Source of the DNA: Psychrobacillus sp. BL-248-WT-3
Lineage (GTDB): Bacteria > Bacillota > Bacilli > Bacillales_A > Planococcaceae
NCBI RefSeq assembly: GCF_012843435.1
Contig: NZ_JABAFC010000009.1
Span: 1-64,000, forward strand
Direction of reading: 5' to 3'
Length of the DNA: 64,000 nt
Below are positions 18,877 to 30,581 of this stretch, piece by piece (position 1 is the stretch's first letter; every line of letters starts with the position of its first letter). The position numbers were made by a program, and so were the translations under genes. The notes beneath the pieces were generated by a model. That model did no database searches and was not told the origin of the DNA. It saw nothing but the letters and a program-made list of their open reading frames with translations.

Positions 18877-19275
18877 TTACCAAACGTAAGCTACGATTTC
18901 TCCGCCAACTTGTTTAGCGCGAGCTTCTTTATCTGTTAATAAACCATTTGAAGTAGAAACTAAAGCAATTCCTAAACCGTTCAATACTCTAGGTACTTCG
19001 TTTGTTTTAGCGTAAACGCGTAGACCAGGTTTTGAAATACGTTTCAAACCAGTAATAACGCGCTCGTCATTTTGACCATATTTTAAGAAGATGCGGATGA
19101 TTCCTTGTTTGCTATCTTCTACATATTCAACATCACGTACGAAACCTTCGCGTTTTAAAATTTCAGCGATTTCCTTTTTCATGTTTGAAGCAGGAACTTC
19201 TAATTTCTCGTGACGAACCATGTTAGCATTACGAATGCGTGTTAGCATATCTGCAATTGGATCTGACATTGTCAT
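18877..19275 (-). CDS. rpsH: Ribosomal protein S8 (uS8)
   Basis: 132 aa. [14 protein letters not shown] start and C-terminal [19 protein letters not shown]. Central-domain 16S binder; in enterics the S8 protein represses the spc operon. Confidence 0.98.
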   Translation of the reverse strand: MTMSDPIADMLTRIRNANMVRHEKLEVPASNMKKEIAEILKREGFVRDVEYVEDSKQGIIRIFLKYGQNDERVITGLKRISKPGLRVYAKTNEVPRVLNGLGIALVSTSNGLLTDKEARAKQVGGEIVAYVW

Positions 19276-19305
19276 TACATTTACCTCCTTCCCAGTTATA
19301 GGGGA

Positions 19306-19509
<204 letters not shown>

Positions 19510-20049
19510 TTACTTTTGGAATGGCATACCGAACTGTGTTAATAACTCACGAGCTTCTTCGTCAGAGTTCGCAGTTGTTACAATTACGATGTCCATACCG
19601 CGTACTTTCGAAACTTTATCATAATCGATTTCAGGGAAGATTAATTGCTCTTTTACTCCTAGAGTGTAGTTACCGCGACCGTCGAATGCTTTTTTAGAAA
19701 CACCGCGGAAGTCACGTACACGAGGAAGTGAGATAGAGATTAATTTATCCAAAAAGTCGTACATACGCTCACCACGTAGAGTAACTTTTGCACCGATTGG
19801 CATACCTTCACGTAGACGGAATCCAGCGATCGATTTTTTAGCTTTCGTAACTACAGGTTTTTGACCTGAAATAATTTGTAATTCTTCAACAGCAGCATCA
19901 AGTGCTTTTGTGTTAGATACAGCATCACCCACACCCATGTTGATAACAATTTTATCAACTTGAGGAACTTGCATTACTGAACTATATTCAAACTTGCTCA
20001 TTAGAGCAGGAGAAACTTCCTTAAGATACTTTTCTTTTAGGCGGTTCAT
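19510..20049 (-). CDS. rplE: Ribosomal protein L5 (uL5)
   Basis: A 179-aa 5S rRNA-binding protein with [33 protein letters not shown] and [11 protein letters not shown]. Standard length and position. Confidence 0.98.
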   Translation of the reverse strand: MNRLKEKYLKEVSPALMSKFEYSSVMQVPQVDKIVINMGVGDAVSNTKALDAAVEELQIISGQKPVVTKAKKSIAGFRLREGMPIGAKVTLRGERMYDFLDKLISISLPRVRDFRGVSKKAFDGRGNYTLGVKEQLIFPEIDYDKVSKVRGMDIVIVTTANSDEEARELLTQFGMPFQK

Positions 20050-20072
20050 GTGTGTACCTCCTTTCTCTTTAC

Positions 20073-20381
20073 TTATTTAATAATTTCACCAGATTTTTTC
20101 GCAACACGAACTTTTTTGCCATCTTCTACTTTATAACCTACGCGAGTCGGCTCGCCAGTTTTAGGGTCGATTAACATTACATTCGATACGTGAATTGCAG
20201 CCTCTTGGCTTACAATTCCTCCTTGCGGATTAGCTTGGTTGGGCTTAATGTGTTTTTTGATGATGTTTACACCTTCAACTAAAACACGGTCTTTCTTCGG
20301 GTAAGCAGTTAGGATAACACCTGTTTTCCCTTTGTCTTTACCTGAGATCACCATTACTTTGTCGCCTTTTTTAACATGCAT
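20073..20381 (-). CDS. rplX: Ribosomal protein L24 (uL24)
   Basis: 102 aa with an N-terminal KOW motif ([18 protein letters not shown]). Assembly-initiator protein of the 50S subunit. Lies between rplN and rplE. Confidence 0.98.
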   Translation of the reverse strand: MHVKKGDKVMVISGKDKGKTGVILTAYPKKDRVLVEGVNIIKKHIKPNQANPQGGIVSQEAAIHVSNVMLIDPKTGEPTRVGYKVEDGKKVRVAKKSGEIIK

Positions 20382-20417
20382 TCTGTCGCACCTCCTTGAT
20401 TGGCACTTTCATGATAA

Positions 20418-20786
20418 TTAAAGAACTTCTGGAGCTAAAGATACGATTTTCATGAAGTTGCTGTCACGTAGTTCACGCGCAACAGGTCCGAAAATACGAG
20501 TTCCACGCGGTCCTTTATCGTCTTTGATAATAACGCACGCGTTTTCATCAAATTTGATATAAGTTCCGTCTTTACGGCGTACGCCGCTTTTAGTGCGAAC
20601 GATAACAGCTTTAACTACGTCACCCTTCTTGACAACGCCACCTGGTGTTGCTTTCTTAACTGTACATACGACGATATCGCCGATATTAGCAGTTTTACGT
20701 CCAGTACCACCAAGTACTTTTATTGTTAAAACTTCACGTGCACCTGAGTTGTCTGCAACTTTCATACGAGTTTCTTGTTGGATCAC
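20418..20786 (-). CDS. rplN: Ribosomal protein L14 (uL14)
   Basis: 122 aa, [19 protein letters not shown] start, and C-terminal [14 protein letters not shown]. Sits at the subunit interface and is the contact site of the silencing factor RsfS. First gene of the classical spc operon segment. Confidence 0.98.
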   Translation of the reverse strand: MIQQETRMKVADNSGAREVLTIKVLGGTGRKTANIGDIVVCTVKKATPGGVVKKGDVVKAVIVRTKSGVRRKDGTYIKFDENACVIIKDDKGPRGTRIFGPVARELRDSNFMKIVSLAPEVL

Positions 20787-20829
20787 TTAGGTTACCTCCC
20801 TCCGGAAATTAGTAGTTCCGAATTTATTA

Positions 20830-21093
20830 TTAGATAATAACCGCTTTTTCTACAACTTCCAATAAACGGAAACGTTTTGTAGCTGATAGCGGACGAGTTT
20901 CCATAATACGGACGATATCGCCGATTTGGGCTACGTTTTGCTCATCATGAGCCTTAAATTTCTTAGAATATTTAACACGTTTACCGTATAATTTATGTTT
21001 TTTATGTGTTTCAACTAAAACAGTGATTGTTTTATCCATTTTGTCAGAAACTACACGGCCAGTGTATACTTTGCGTTGATTACGCTCAGTCAT
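20830..21093 (-). CDS. rpsQ: Ribosomal protein S17 (uS17)
   Basis: An 87-aa OB-fold protein: [20 protein letters not shown] and [18 protein letters not shown]. Primary 16S 5'-domain binder. Confidence 0.98.
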   Translation of the reverse strand: MTERNQRKVYTGRVVSDKMDKTITVLVETHKKHKLYGKRVKYSKKFKAHDEQNVAQIGDIVRIMETRPLSATKRFRLLEVVEKAVII

Positions 21094-21111
21094 GCCTGAA
21101 AACCTCCTTTA

Positions 21112-21736
<625 letters not shown>

Positions 21737-21737
21737 A

Positions 21738-22394
21738 TTATTTGCCTCCTTCCTCAGAGTTCTTCTTAACTGGAAGGACTTCACCACGATAGATCCATAC
21801 TTTAACGCCTAACTTACCATAAGTTGTGTCAGCTTCAGCATGTGCATAATCAATATCTGCACGTAGTGTATGAAGTGGTACAGTTCCTTCGCTGTAATGT
21901 TCAGCACGCGCGATGTCTGCTCCGCCTAAGCGTCCAGATACTTGAGTTTTAATACCTTTAGCGCCAGAACGCATTGTGCGTTGAATTGCTTGTTTTTGAG
22001 CACGACGGAAAGATACGCGGCCTTCTAATTGACGTGCGATACTTTCTGCTACTAATTTAGCATCAAGGTCAGCTCTTTTAATTTCTACGATGTTGATGTG
22101 TACACGCTTGCCAGTGATATCGTTTAAGTGTTTACGAAGTGCTTCGACTTCAGTACCACCTTTACCGATTACCATTCCTGGTTTCGCAGTGTGAATTGTA
22201 ATGTTTACACGTTTAGCAGCACGCTCGATTTCTACTGTAGAAACAGAAGCATCTTTTAAACGAGTTTCAATGTACTTACGAATTTTTAAATCTTCATGAA
22301 GTAAGTTTGCATAGTCTTTGCCAGCGTACCATCTTGACTCCCAGTCACGAATGATCCCAACTCGCAATCCTATTGGATGAACTTTTTGACCCAC
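21738..22394 (-). CDS. rpsC: Ribosomal protein S3 (uS3)
   Basis: 218 aa, [13 protein letters not shown] start. The KH domain carries [10 protein letters not shown], and the C-terminal domain [20 protein letters not shown] lies at the mRNA entry tunnel. Confidence 0.98.
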   Translation of the reverse strand: MGQKVHPIGLRVGIIRDWESRWYAGKDYANLLHEDLKIRKYIETRLKDASVSTVEIERAAKRVNITIHTAKPGMVIGKGGTEVEALRKHLNDITGKRVHINIVEIKRADLDAKLVAESIARQLEGRVSFRRAQKQAIQRTMRSGAKGIKTQVSGRLGGADIARAEHYSEGTVPLHTLRADIDYAHAEADTTYGKLGVKVWIYRGEVLPVKKNSEEGGK

Positions 22395-22397
22395 GAA

Positions 22398-22742
22398 TTA
22401 TCCCTCCTTCTTCTCAGATACCACTACCGTAATGTGGCTTGTACGTTTGTTGATAGCACTTGCACGACCCATCGCACGTGGACGGAAACGTTTTAGTGTT
22501 GGACCTTCATCAACAAATACTTCAGAAACAACTAGGTTGTTAATATCTAAATCATAATTGTGCTCTGCGTTCGCAATAGCAGATTTTAAAACTTTCTCAA
22601 CAACAGGTGATGCTGCTTTTGGTGTAAGTTGTAAAATTGCAACTGCCTCGCCAACTTGCTTACCTCTGATTAAATCAACGACTAATCTTACCTTACGAGG
22701 AGCAATGCGCACTGTTTTAGCAATAGCTTTTGCTTGTGACAT
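22398..22742 (-). CDS. rplV: Ribosomal protein L22 (uL22)
   Basis: 114 aa. [17 protein letters not shown], and the exit-tunnel beta-hairpin [19 protein letters not shown] is intact, without the deletions associated with macrolide resistance. Confidence 0.98.
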   Translation of the reverse strand: MSQAKAIAKTVRIAPRKVRLVVDLIRGKQVGEAVAILQLTPKAASPVVEKVLKSAIANAEHNYDLDINNLVVSEVFVDEGPTLKRFRPRAMGRASAINKRTSHITVVVSEKKEG

Positions 22743-22762
22743 TTGAATGACCTCCTCTCAAA

Positions 22763-23041
22763 TTAGCGTCTTGTTTTCTTATCATCTGCACCATGACTTT
22801 TATAAGCGCGTGTTGGTGCAAACTCGCCTAGTTTATGACCTACCATATCCTCAGTCACGTATACAGGAACATGTTTACGTCCGTCATATACAGCGATAGT
22901 TAACCCGATAAAAGTTGGGAAAATTGTTGAACGGCGAGACCAAGTCTTAATCACTTGTTTTTTCTCAGAATCCTTTTGTGCATCGACCTTTTTCAATAAA
23001 TGATCGTCTGCGAAAGGTCCTTTTTTCAAGCTACGACCCAT
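22763..23041 (-). CDS. rpsS: Ribosomal protein S19 (uS19)
   Basis: 92 aa. [35 protein letters not shown] and [16 protein letters not shown]. 30S head protein. Confidence 0.98.
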   Translation of the reverse strand: MGRSLKKGPFADDHLLKKVDAQKDSEKKQVIKTWSRRSTIFPTFIGLTIAVYDGRKHVPVYVTEDMVGHKLGEFAPTRAYKSHGADDKKTRR

Positions 23042-23101
23042 GCTGAAACCTCCCTCCGTGATTGCACCACGGCTCGTTCTTTGAACCGTAGTAAAACCAC
23101 T

Positions 23102-23932
23102 TTATTTTTTACGACGACGAATGATAAGTTTGTCGGATTTGTTTTTCTTGCTACGAGTTTTGTATCCAAGAGTTGGTTTACCCCATGGAGACATTGGAGA
23201 CTTACGTCCGATTGGAGTACGTCCTTCACCACCACCATGTGGATGGTCGTTCGGGTTCATTACAGATCCACGTACAGTTGGGCGTTTACCTAACCAACGA
23301 TTACGACCTGCTTTACCGATGTTTACAAGTTCGTGTTGTTCGTTTCCTACTTCACCGATAGTAGCGCGGCAAACTCCTAGGATTAAACGTACTTCACCAG
23401 ATTGTAAACGTACGATAACGTACTTACCTTCTTTACCTAATAATTGAGCAGATGTACCAGCAGAACGAACTAACTGACCACCTTTACCAGGTTTCATTTC
23501 GATATTATGGATAGTAGTACCCATTGGGATGTTTTGCAATGGAAGTGCATTACCTGCTTTAATATCAGCTTCTGGTCCTGACACGATTGTCATTCCCACT
23601 TCTAAGCCTTTAGGAGCTAGGATATAGCGTTTTTCCCCATCAGCATAATTTACTAATGCGATGTTTGCAGAACGGTTTGGATCATATTCAATAGTAGCAA
23701 CACGTGCTGGAATACCGTCTTTGTTTCGTTTGAAATCAATTACGCGGTATTGGCGTTTGTGTCCACCACCATGATGACGAACAGTAATTTTACCTTGATT
23801 GTTACGGCCGCCTTTACGCTTAACAGGAGCAAGTAGTGATTTCTCAGGCTTGTTCGTTGTGATTTCAGCGTAATCAAGTGAAGTCATGTTACGACGTCCG
23901 TTTGTCGTTGGTTTATACTTTCTAATCGCCAT
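23102..23932 (-). CDS. rplB: Ribosomal protein L2 (uL2)
   Basis: 276 aa. Peptidyl-transferase-proximal motif [16 protein letters not shown] with the conserved His of the HPHGGGEG loop, and the basic C-terminus [18 protein letters not shown]. Confidence 0.98.
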   Translation of the reverse strand: MAIRKYKPTTNGRRNMTSLDYAEITTNKPEKSLLAPVKRKGGRNNQGKITVRHHGGGHKRQYRVIDFKRNKDGIPARVATIEYDPNRSANIALVNYADGEKRYILAPKGLEVGMTIVSGPEADIKAGNALPLQNIPMGTTIHNIEMKPGKGGQLVRSAGTSAQLLGKEGKYVIVRLQSGEVRLILGVCRATIGEVGNEQHELVNIGKAGRNRWLGKRPTVRGSVMNPNDHPHGGGEGRTPIGRKSPMSPWGKPTLGYKTRSKKNKSDKLIIRRRKK

Positions 23933-23973
23933 TTTATTCCCTCCTTCTTGATTATTAATTCCTTATATAAGGA

Positions 23974-24258
23974 TTAAATTTCGAATAACTCGATTTCTTT
24001 GCTGTCTTGAGTTAATGTAACAATCGCTTTACGACGTTTGTTAGTAAACCCACCAAATTTACCTACGCGTTTGAATTTACCTTTGTAGTTCATGATGTTA
24101 ACTTTTTCAACATCTACTCCAAAGATTTCTTCTACTGCATATTTAACTTGAGTTTTGTTAGCGCGAGTGTCCACTTCGAAAGTGTACTTTTTATCTGCCA
24201 TTACTTCAGAAGAACGCTCGGTAATGACCGGACGTTTAATAATATCACGTGCTTCCAT
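23974..24258 (-). CDS. rplW: Ribosomal protein L23 (uL23)
   Basis: A 94-aa exit-tunnel rim protein and docking site for trigger factor and [20 protein letters not shown]-like beta strand [12 protein letters not shown]. Start overlaps the rplD stop by one base. Confidence 0.98.
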   Translation of the reverse strand: MEARDIIKRPVITERSSEVMADKKYTFEVDTRANKTQVKYAVEEIFGVDVEKVNIMNYKGKFKRVGKFGGFTNKRRKAIVTLTQDSKEIELFEI

Positions 24259-24881
24259 TATCCAAGCACCTCCTCTACTTTTTCTACTGCAGCTTTAGTC
24301 ATCACTAATTTATCGTGACCAACTAAATCTAAAACGTTAATGCCTGTTGCAGACACAACTGTGATTCCAGGGATGTTACGAGCAGCTAATGCTACGTTTT
24401 CATCTAAATCAGCAGTTACTACTAACGCTTTTTTATTGATTGAAAGGTTAGTTAACACTTTCACGAATTCTTTTGTTTTTGGAGCATCAAATGCTAAACC
24501 TTCAAGTACTACGATGCTTTCTTCACGCACTTTAGATGAAAGAGCTGATAGAAGAGCTAGACGACGTACTTTCTTAGGTAATTTATAGCTATAGCTACGT
24601 GGAACTGGACCGAATACAGTACCACCACCACGCCATTGTGGAGAGCGGATCGAACCTTGACGAGCACGACCTGTTCCTTTTTGCTTCCATGGTTTACGAC
24701 CACCACCAGCTACTTCAGAACGATTTTTCACTTTATGATTACCTTGACGTAGTGAAGCACGTTGAGAAATGATAGCTTCAAATAGCACAGATTCGTTTGG
24801 TTCAATTCCGAAAACTTTATCGTTTAACTCGATTTCACCAACAGAAGATCCTGCTTGATTGAATAAAGACACCTTTGTCAT
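24258..24881 (-). CDS. rplD: Ribosomal protein L4 (uL4)
   Basis: 207 aa. The tunnel loop [19 protein letters not shown] is intact. In enterics L4 autoregulates the S10 operon; no such leader is evident here. Confidence 0.98.
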   Translation of the reverse strand: MTKVSLFNQAGSSVGEIELNDKVFGIEPNESVLFEAIISQRASLRQGNHKVKNRSEVAGGGRKPWKQKGTGRARQGSIRSPQWRGGGTVFGPVPRSYSYKLPKKVRRLALLSALSSKVREESIVVLEGLAFDAPKTKEFVKVLTNLSINKKALVVTADLDENVALAARNIPGITVVSATGINVLDLVGHDKLVMTKAAVEKVEEVLG

Positions 24882-24907
24882 TCCTGTTTCCTCCTTTCTT
24901 CAGAGAA

Positions 24908-25537
24908 TTATTTCGATTTAATAGCAGCCTTAACAACTACTAGTGATTTACGAGAACCAGGAACATTACCTTTTACTAATAGTAGGTTACGTTCAGCATC
25001 CACTCTTACGATTTGTAAGTTTTGGATTGTTACTGTGTGCCCACCCATTTGACCAGGTAATTTCTTTTGTTTGAATACACGGTTCGGAGCAACTGGCCCC
25101 ATTGAACCTGGACGACGGTGGTAACGAGATCCATGGGCCATTGGTCCACGAGATTGTCCGTGGCGTTTAATAACACCTTGGAAACCTTTACCTTTAGTAA
25201 TACCTGTTACATCAATTACATCGCCTTCTGCAAAACTTTCTACGTTGACTTCTTGACCAACCTCGTAATTAGCTGTATCCAAGCCGCGGAATTCGCGGAT
25301 GAAGCGCTTAGGAGCGGTGCTAGCTTTGGCTACGTGTCCTTTAGCAGGTTTGTTAGAAAGCTTTTCGCGCTTATCTTCAAAACCTAACTGAATTGCTTCG
25401 TATCCGTCTGTCTCAGCAGTTTTCTTTTGAAGTACTACGTTTGGAGTAGCTTCAATAACTGTTACAGGGATTAAGTCACCGTTCTCAGCAAATACTTGCG
25501 TCATACCGATTTTTCTACCTAAGATTCCTTTGGTCAT
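24908..25537 (-). CDS. rplC: Ribosomal protein L3 (uL3)
   Basis: 209 aa. [16 protein letters not shown] start; the central extension [21 protein letters not shown] reaches the peptidyl-transferase centre (site of methylation in other bacteria). Confidence 0.98.
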   Translation of the reverse strand: MTKGILGRKIGMTQVFAENGDLIPVTVIEATPNVVLQKKTAETDGYEAIQLGFEDKREKLSNKPAKGHVAKASTAPKRFIREFRGLDTANYEVGQEVNVESFAEGDVIDVTGITKGKGFQGVIKRHGQSRGPMAHGSRYHRRPGSMGPVAPNRVFKQKKLPGQMGGHTVTIQNLQIVRVDAERNLLLVKGNVPGSRKSLVVVKAAIKSK

Positions 25538-25582
25538 CCGTCACACCTCCTATAATAATTTGTTGTTTTTTATCTTTTACCA

Positions 25583-26014
<432 letters not shown>

Positions 26015-26019
26015 TCAAC

Positions 26020-26048
26020 ATTATATCCAATAAAAATAGAATATGCAA
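26020..26048 (-). promoter_or_regulatory. S10 operon sigma-A promoter
   Basis: The -35 is TTGCAT (26043-26048) and the -10 a perfect TATAAT (26020-26025), 17-bp spacer. It produces a leader of about 120 nt before rpsJ. The rest of the 25892-26257 gap (26049-26223) is AT-rich with no recognisable gene. Confidence 0.85.
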
Positions 26049-26223
26049 GTCTTTTTCTCAAATTCTTTTTATATGCTTCAACTTTATATATATTCATTTA
26101 AACAATACATTTTTTAGCCGTTTTCTAGTATATAAAATTATCACTAAAAATACAAATGAAATGAATGGTAGAAATCCCTGTCCACGAGTGTCATCTATAA
26201 AGAGTTTGATACTTCTTCTCATC

Positions 26224-26252
26224 AAAAGAAAAAGAGCTCACTTAGGAGCTCT
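26224..26252 (-). terminator. Terminator of the NhaC-type antiporter gene
   Basis: The minus strand reads AGAGCTC-CTAAGT-GAGCTCT followed by TTTTTCTTTTG, immediately after the antiporter stop. Confidence 0.88.
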
Positions 26253-26257
26253 CTCTT

Positions 26258-27574
26258 CTATAGTATATATACAATTCCAAACCAGCTAAAAATGATTAGT
26301 GGGATATTATAGCAAATAAATGTAGGCACTACTGTATCCCATATGTGATTATGCTGTCCGTCAACATTTAACCCAGCAGTTGGTCCAAGCGTGGAGTCGG
26401 ATGCTGGCGATCCAGCATCTCCTAGTGCACCAGCTGTTCCTATTAGAGCTATAGTGGCTAAAGGACTTAACCCCAGCTCTAATGCCAAAGGAACAAAGAT
26501 AGCTGCAATAATTGGAATCGTAGCAAAAGAAGAACCAATCCCTAAAGTTACGATTAAACCAATTACTAGCATTATTAAAACAGCCAAGCTTACGTTTCCT
26601 TCTAAAAGTTGTGCAGATGTCTCTACTAGACTTTCTATGTGTCCCGTTGAACTAATAACTGCAGCAAACCCATTTGCCGTAATCATTACAAAACCTACAA
26701 AGGCCATCATTCTCATACCTTCTGTTAATAGTAGGTCCGCTTCCTTCCATTTTAACGCTCCTGTAATATACAGCACTGTGATACCAGCTAAAGCCCCAGC
26801 TATCATTGAATCAGTCGCAATTTGGACATACAAGGCAGCAATCAAGGAAATGATAGTGAAAATCACACTACTAACTTTAACGTTCAGTTGTAATTCTTCT
26901 ACATCCACTTCCTGTTGTTTGTATTGTCTTGGCTTTCTATATAATACAAACGCCATAACTAGTCCTGCCACCATTCCTAGGGCTGGTATTACCATTGCTT
27001 GAGGAATATCATTTAAATTGATTGCTAGACCAGATAAACCCATCTGAGTAGCTACGATCTCTTGGTAGATTGCACCGAAACCATATGGCAGCAACATGTA
27101 TGGTGTAATCAATCCAAACGCTAAAATAGTTGCAATCAATCTACGGTCAATCTGAAGCATATTTAATACTTTCAAAATTGGCGGAACTAATAATGGGATA
27201 AATGCGATATGAATCGGGATTAAATTTTGCGAGAATATAGCCATCATCAGTAATAACAAGAATATTAATGTCTTAGCTAGACCAGTCTTCTGGGAATCCC
27301 CTTCTCTTCTTACAAGCTTAAGAATAGCTGCTACTAATAGCTCTGGTATTCCTGTCTTGGAGATAGCCACCGCAAAGCCTCCTAAAAGCCCGTAGCTAAG
27401 CGCTATTGTAGCTCCAGCACCTAATCCGCCCGTAAACGCTTCTATCGTTTCTGCGACCGATAAGCCTGCTGTGAGGCCTCCTACCAATGCACCTATAATC
27501 AATGAGAATACTACATTTATACGAAGTAGACTCAGAACTAACATAACTGTAACTGCCATTAGTACTGCATTCAT
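26258..27574 (-). CDS. NhaC-like Na+/H+ antiporter family protein (YuiF-like)
   Basis: A 438-aa polytopic protein with roughly eleven hydrophobic segments. Features of the NhaC/Na+/H+ antiporter-like family: a glycine-rich GGLGAGATIALSYGLLGGF in the first half and GAGDAGSPASDSTLGP-type motif (GALGDAGSPASDSTLGPT) near the C-terminus. It resembles B. subtilis YuiF. Ion or amino-acid substrate cannot be decided from sequence. ATG 27574 (MNAVLMAV) is preferred to a codon three positions upstream. It has its own promoter (27618-27646) and terminator, so it is a separate unit inserted between the ABC transporter and the S10 operon. Confidence 0.82.
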   Translation of the reverse strand: MNAVLMAVTVMLVLSLLRINVVFSLIIGALVGGLTAGLSVAETIEAFTGGLGAGATIALSYGLLGGFAVAISKTGIPELLVAAILKLVRREGDSQKTGLAKTLIFLLLLMMAIFSQNLIPIHIAFIPLLVPPILKVLNMLQIDRRLIATILAFGLITPYMLLPYGFGAIYQEIVATQMGLSGLAINLNDIPQAMVIPALGMVAGLVMAFVLYRKPRQYKQQEVDVEELQLNVKVSSVIFTIISLIAALYVQIATDSMIAGALAGITVLYITGALKWKEADLLLTEGMRMMAFVGFVMITANGFAAVISSTGHIESLVETSAQLLEGNVSLAVLIMLVIGLIVTLGIGSSFATIPIIAAIFVPLALELGLSPLATIALIGTAGALGDAGSPASDSTLGPTAGLNVDGQHNHIWDTVVPTFICYNIPLIIFSWFGIVYIL

Positions 27575-27617
27575 TTTACACACTCACTTTCACACACTAG
27601 ATTGCTAATATGATAGA

Positions 27618-27646
27618 AGTTTATATTCTTTTTTCTATAATGTCAA
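27618..27646 (-). promoter_or_regulatory. Promoter of the NhaC-like gene
   Basis: The -35 is a perfect TTGACA (27641-27646), 17-bp spacer, -10 TAAACT (27618-27623). Confidence 0.7.
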
Positions 27647-27709
27647 TAGAATATACTATGCCAATAGTTAACATCCAAGCATTTTACAGTAGCCCACTAG
27701 CTTCTATAT

Positions 27710-27749
27710 AAAAAAAAGCCTGACCTCCAATTGGAAATCAAGCTTTTTC
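27710..27749 (-). terminator. Terminator after the BceB-type permease
   Basis: The minus strand carries AAGCTTGA..TCCAATTGGA..TCAGGCTT followed by a long T-run, directly after the permease stop. Confidence 0.88.
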
Positions 27750-29729
27750 TTATAAAGCAGCTTTGACTACTTTTCGATAGTACCCTGCAGAAAGAATTGC
27801 AAAGATGGAGTATAGAACAATATATATACCCATCGTGATCAATAAGGGAGCTACCAACTCGGTGCCAAATAAAATCCACCCCGATTTTACTGCAAAATAA
27901 CTGTGTGCTAACCCTATGATTAATGGAAAGCCGAAGTTGAACAGCTGTTTACGTCGGATTCCACTCATAATTTCATTAGTAGTGAAGCCCATTTTTCGTA
28001 AAACTTTATAGGTACCTTTCTCTTCATCTGCCTCAGACATTTGCTTGAAGTACAGAATACTACCCGTAGCTATTAAAAACGCTAAGCCTAAAAATCCACT
28101 TATAAAAATAGTCATTCCAAGTGAGTCTAACATCTTTATACGATAATCTTCCTGAGATTCTACACTGATTGTGTTTGTTGCTCGGTCATTACCTGGAATA
28201 GGTATTTCAACTGACACTTTATTGGCTTCAAACACTTCTTGCGCCTTTATTAATTGATTTTCTTCCTTCAAATCCATACCAACTATTTTTTGATTCACAG
28301 TAAGAGGGTCATTAAGTAGCTTTTGAAAAAAAGAATCGGACACTACAACTGTAAATAAACCATAATTATGATAATCCGGTACTAACCGATCTTCCATCGC
28401 TTCTTTAATAAATATTTCCTCTTTTCCTGTAGAAGTATTGAACTGGATAGGTTTTTGTGATTCTATTCTTATGTTTTCTGCACTCAAACTATCATAACCC
28501 AGTATATAGCCTTCCCCTTCTTGTAATTGAATATTAGGAAGCTTATTTTGAATCGCATTAAGGCTTACAACTTGTATACCTAGCTCGGTGGATAAATTTT
28601 TATTTAATGCAGACTCCTTGACTAATAATGGGCGAACATCTGCTGGAACCTCTAGTAAATCTATATCATACCTGGTATATTGAATACCTTCTTTATCAAA
28701 TTCCTCGACCAATTCGAAGCCAGTATCCTCATACATTATATAATCATAAGGTACTGCCTCTTTTGCTACTGAATCTGTGGAATAGTAAGAGATATAGGTT
28801 AATGTTAATATTGCTAGCGTAGTCGCTGACAATACTGTAATAGTAGTCAGAGACATGGCATTAGCCTTCATTCGGTGCATGATTGTGGATAAAGACAATA
28901 CATCTTGAATAGACAGTAAACCTTTTTTACTTTTTCTTACAAAATTTAAGATTAATGCTACCGAGAATCGAAATACAAAATAGGTTCCGCCAATCGTTAA
29001 AGCAAGGATAGAAACCATTTTGAATAACAGTACATTAGCAGATGGTAAGTTATCCAAATCTAATAGTGTCGTCGATAAATAATAGCCATATCCTATAGAA
29101 ATCAACCCTATAAATCCTAAAAACATCTGAAAGGCATTAAACTTTTTGACTCGCTCGTCTGCGACTGCAGTAGTTGTAATGAGAGCTAGCAGAGTTACTC
29201 TTTTGATTCTTATTGCAGTTTGTAGAATAACTATCAATAATAGTACGGAGAAAACAACTACAGTAGTCATTAGTGCTTCTATAGAAAATGTGAGCTCGAC
29301 AAATGCATCCTTTTCTACTATTTTTAAGAGAATCATGACAAATATTCTGGAGGAAAGTAAACCTACTAATACACCAATGACAATCGCACTGAACCAGAGA
29401 ATAATGTTCTCTATTGCTATTAGTCTAGCCACTAGGCTCTTGGACATTCCGACTAGCTGGTACAAGCCTATTTCCTTGCTCCGTCTGTTCATAAAAAGCT
29501 TATTAGCATAGAGTACAAAGAAAGTTACAATAAATAATAATAAATAGGAAGCTGTTTCTAATGCAGCTGCTGATCTTCCAGTCCCGATTTCATTAACGAT
29601 TGCGGGATTATACTGTAATGTGACAAAGGAATAATATAATGAAACACTGAAGACTAAAGCAAAGACATAAAGATAATAACTCTTTATATTTTTCCTCATA
29701 CTTCTTAGAACTAATTGATTAAGCGTCAT
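27750..29729 (-). CDS. BceB-type ABC transporter permease (FtsX domain)
   Basis: A 659-aa membrane protein with the BceB plan: ten predicted membrane segments, two FtsX-like blocks ([21 protein letters not shown] near residue 80, and [22 protein letters not shown] near residue 565) and a large extracellular domain of about 220 residues (roughly 325-545) between membrane segments 7 and 8. BceB proteins sense and help release cell-wall-targeting antimicrobial peptides bound to lipid II-cycle intermediates. ATG 29729 ([14 protein letters not shown]) is the family start and overlaps the ATPase gene by 11 bp. The peptide recognised cannot be deduced from sequence. Confidence 0.9.
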   Translation of the reverse strand: MTLNQLVLRSMRKNIKSYYLYVFALVFSVSLYYSFVTLQYNPAIVNEIGTGRSAAALETASYLLLFIVTFFVLYANKLFMNRRSKEIGLYQLVGMSKSLVARLIAIENIILWFSAIVIGVLVGLLSSRIFVMILLKIVEKDAFVELTFSIEALMTTVVVFSVLLLIVILQTAIRIKRVTLLALITTTAVADERVKKFNAFQMFLGFIGLISIGYGYYLSTTLLDLDNLPSANVLLFKMVSILALTIGGTYFVFRFSVALILNFVRKSKKGLLSIQDVLSLSTIMHRMKANAMSLTTITVLSATTLAILTLTYISYYSTDSVAKEAVPYDYIMYEDTGFELVEEFDKEGIQYTRYDIDLLEVPADVRPLLVKESALNKNLSTELGIQVVSLNAIQNKLPNIQLQEGEGYILGYDSLSAENIRIESQKPIQFNTSTGKEEIFIKEAMEDRLVPDYHNYGLFTVVVSDSFFQKLLNDPLTVNQKIVGMDLKEENQLIKAQEVFEANKVSVEIPIPGNDRATNTISVESQEDYRIKMLDSLGMTIFISGFLGLAFLIATGSILYFKQMSEADEEKGTYKVLRKMGFTTNEIMSGIRRKQLFNFGFPLIIGLAHSYFAVKSGWILFGTELVAPLLITMGIYIVLYSIFAILSAGYYRKVVKAAL

Positions 29730-30480
29730 AGCCATCACCACTTAATACACCTTGGGTATTCATGATCTCTTGGAAAAATTGCTTGCGATCCTTATCACCT
29801 TTATACAACTCCGAGTATATTTGACCGTCCTTTAGAAATAGAACACGTGTACAAAAGCTCGCAGCTACAGAATCATGCGTTACCATCATAATCGTAACTT
29901 TCTTTTCTTTGTTTATTTTTTCTAGATTACTTAACAACGCCGTAGCCGATTTAGAATCTAAAGCTCCAGTGGGCTCGTCTGCAAATACAATTGAAGGATT
30001 ACCAACTAGTGCTCTTGCCGCCGATGTTCGTTGCTTTTGTCCACCAGATATCTCATTAGGATATTTGTTTAGAATATCTTCAATTCCTAACAGAGTTGTA
30101 ATCTCCCTTATCTTTTCCTCCCCCTCGCTCTTAGAGGATTTTCCTACAGATAATGGTAGGTAAATATTTTCTTTAACTGTTAGTGTATCCAACAAATTAT
30201 AATCCTGAAAGATAAAACCTAACTGTTCTCTTCTAAATTTGGAAAGCTTCTGTTCTTTCATTTTTTGAAGATTATTATTGTTAATCTCGATTAATCCAGA
30301 TGTAACTTTATCAATGGAAGCTAAGACATTTAATAGCGTTGTTTTCCCTGAACCCGAAGGTCCCATAATTCCAACAAACTCTCCTTCTCGAACTTCTATG
30401 TCAATATCCTTTAATACTTCCTGAGTATTAGATTTTTTACCAAATACTTTTTTAATCTTGCGACCTCTTAAAATTACCAT
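29719..30480 (-). CDS. BceA-type ABC transporter ATP-binding protein
   Basis: A 253-aa ATPase of the MacB/BceA group. Walker [10 protein letters not shown] (40-48), Q-loop [10 protein letters not shown], signature ISGGQKQR, Walker [14 protein letters not shown], switch His in MVTHD. It pairs with the overlapping BceB-type permease. The 98-bp gap to the sensor-kinase gene holds a predicted BceR-type operator, so the ABC pair is probably induced by its own two-component system, as for bceAB and psdAB. Confidence 0.93.
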   Translation of the reverse strand: MVILRGRKIKKVFGKKSNTQEVLKDIDIEVREGEFVGIMGPSGSGKTTLLNVLASIDKVTSGLIEINNNNLQKMKEQKLSKFRREQLGFIFQDYNLLDTLTVKENIYLPLSVGKSSKSEGEEKIREITTLLGIEDILNKYPNEISGGQKQRTSAARALVGNPSIVFADEPTGALDSKSATALLSNLEKINKEKKVTIMMVTHDSVAASFCTRVLFLKDGQIYSELYKGDKDRKQFFQEIMNTQGVLSGDGYDA

Positions 30481-30567
30481 GGTCTACCTCCTACCTTTTA
30501 TTAACTTCATTTTACCCATTAATTTAAGTAAAATCGTTCGTTTTAGGTGACAATCAAAGAAAGTAGA

Positions 30568-30581
30568 TGACATTTTCGTCA
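30568..30581 (-). promoter_or_regulatory. Predicted BceR-type operator upstream of the ABC genes
   Basis: TGACG-AAAA-TGTCA is an inverted repeat that matches the BceR-family pattern TNACA-N4-TGTNA except at one half-site base. It overlaps the TGA stop of the sensor-kinase gene and lies about 88 bp upstream of the ATPase start. No clear -35/-10 pair was recognised downstream of it. Confidence 0.5.

Noticed and set aside
23026-23447. Several overlapping frames opposite and beside rplB and rpsS
   Set aside because: Shadows of two highly conserved ribosomal genes; no ribosome sites or homology.
26391-27002. A 203-codon plus-strand open frame
   Set aside because: It is fully antisense to the NhaC-like gene, has no ribosome site or recognisable domain, and its composition mirrors the opposite coding strand.
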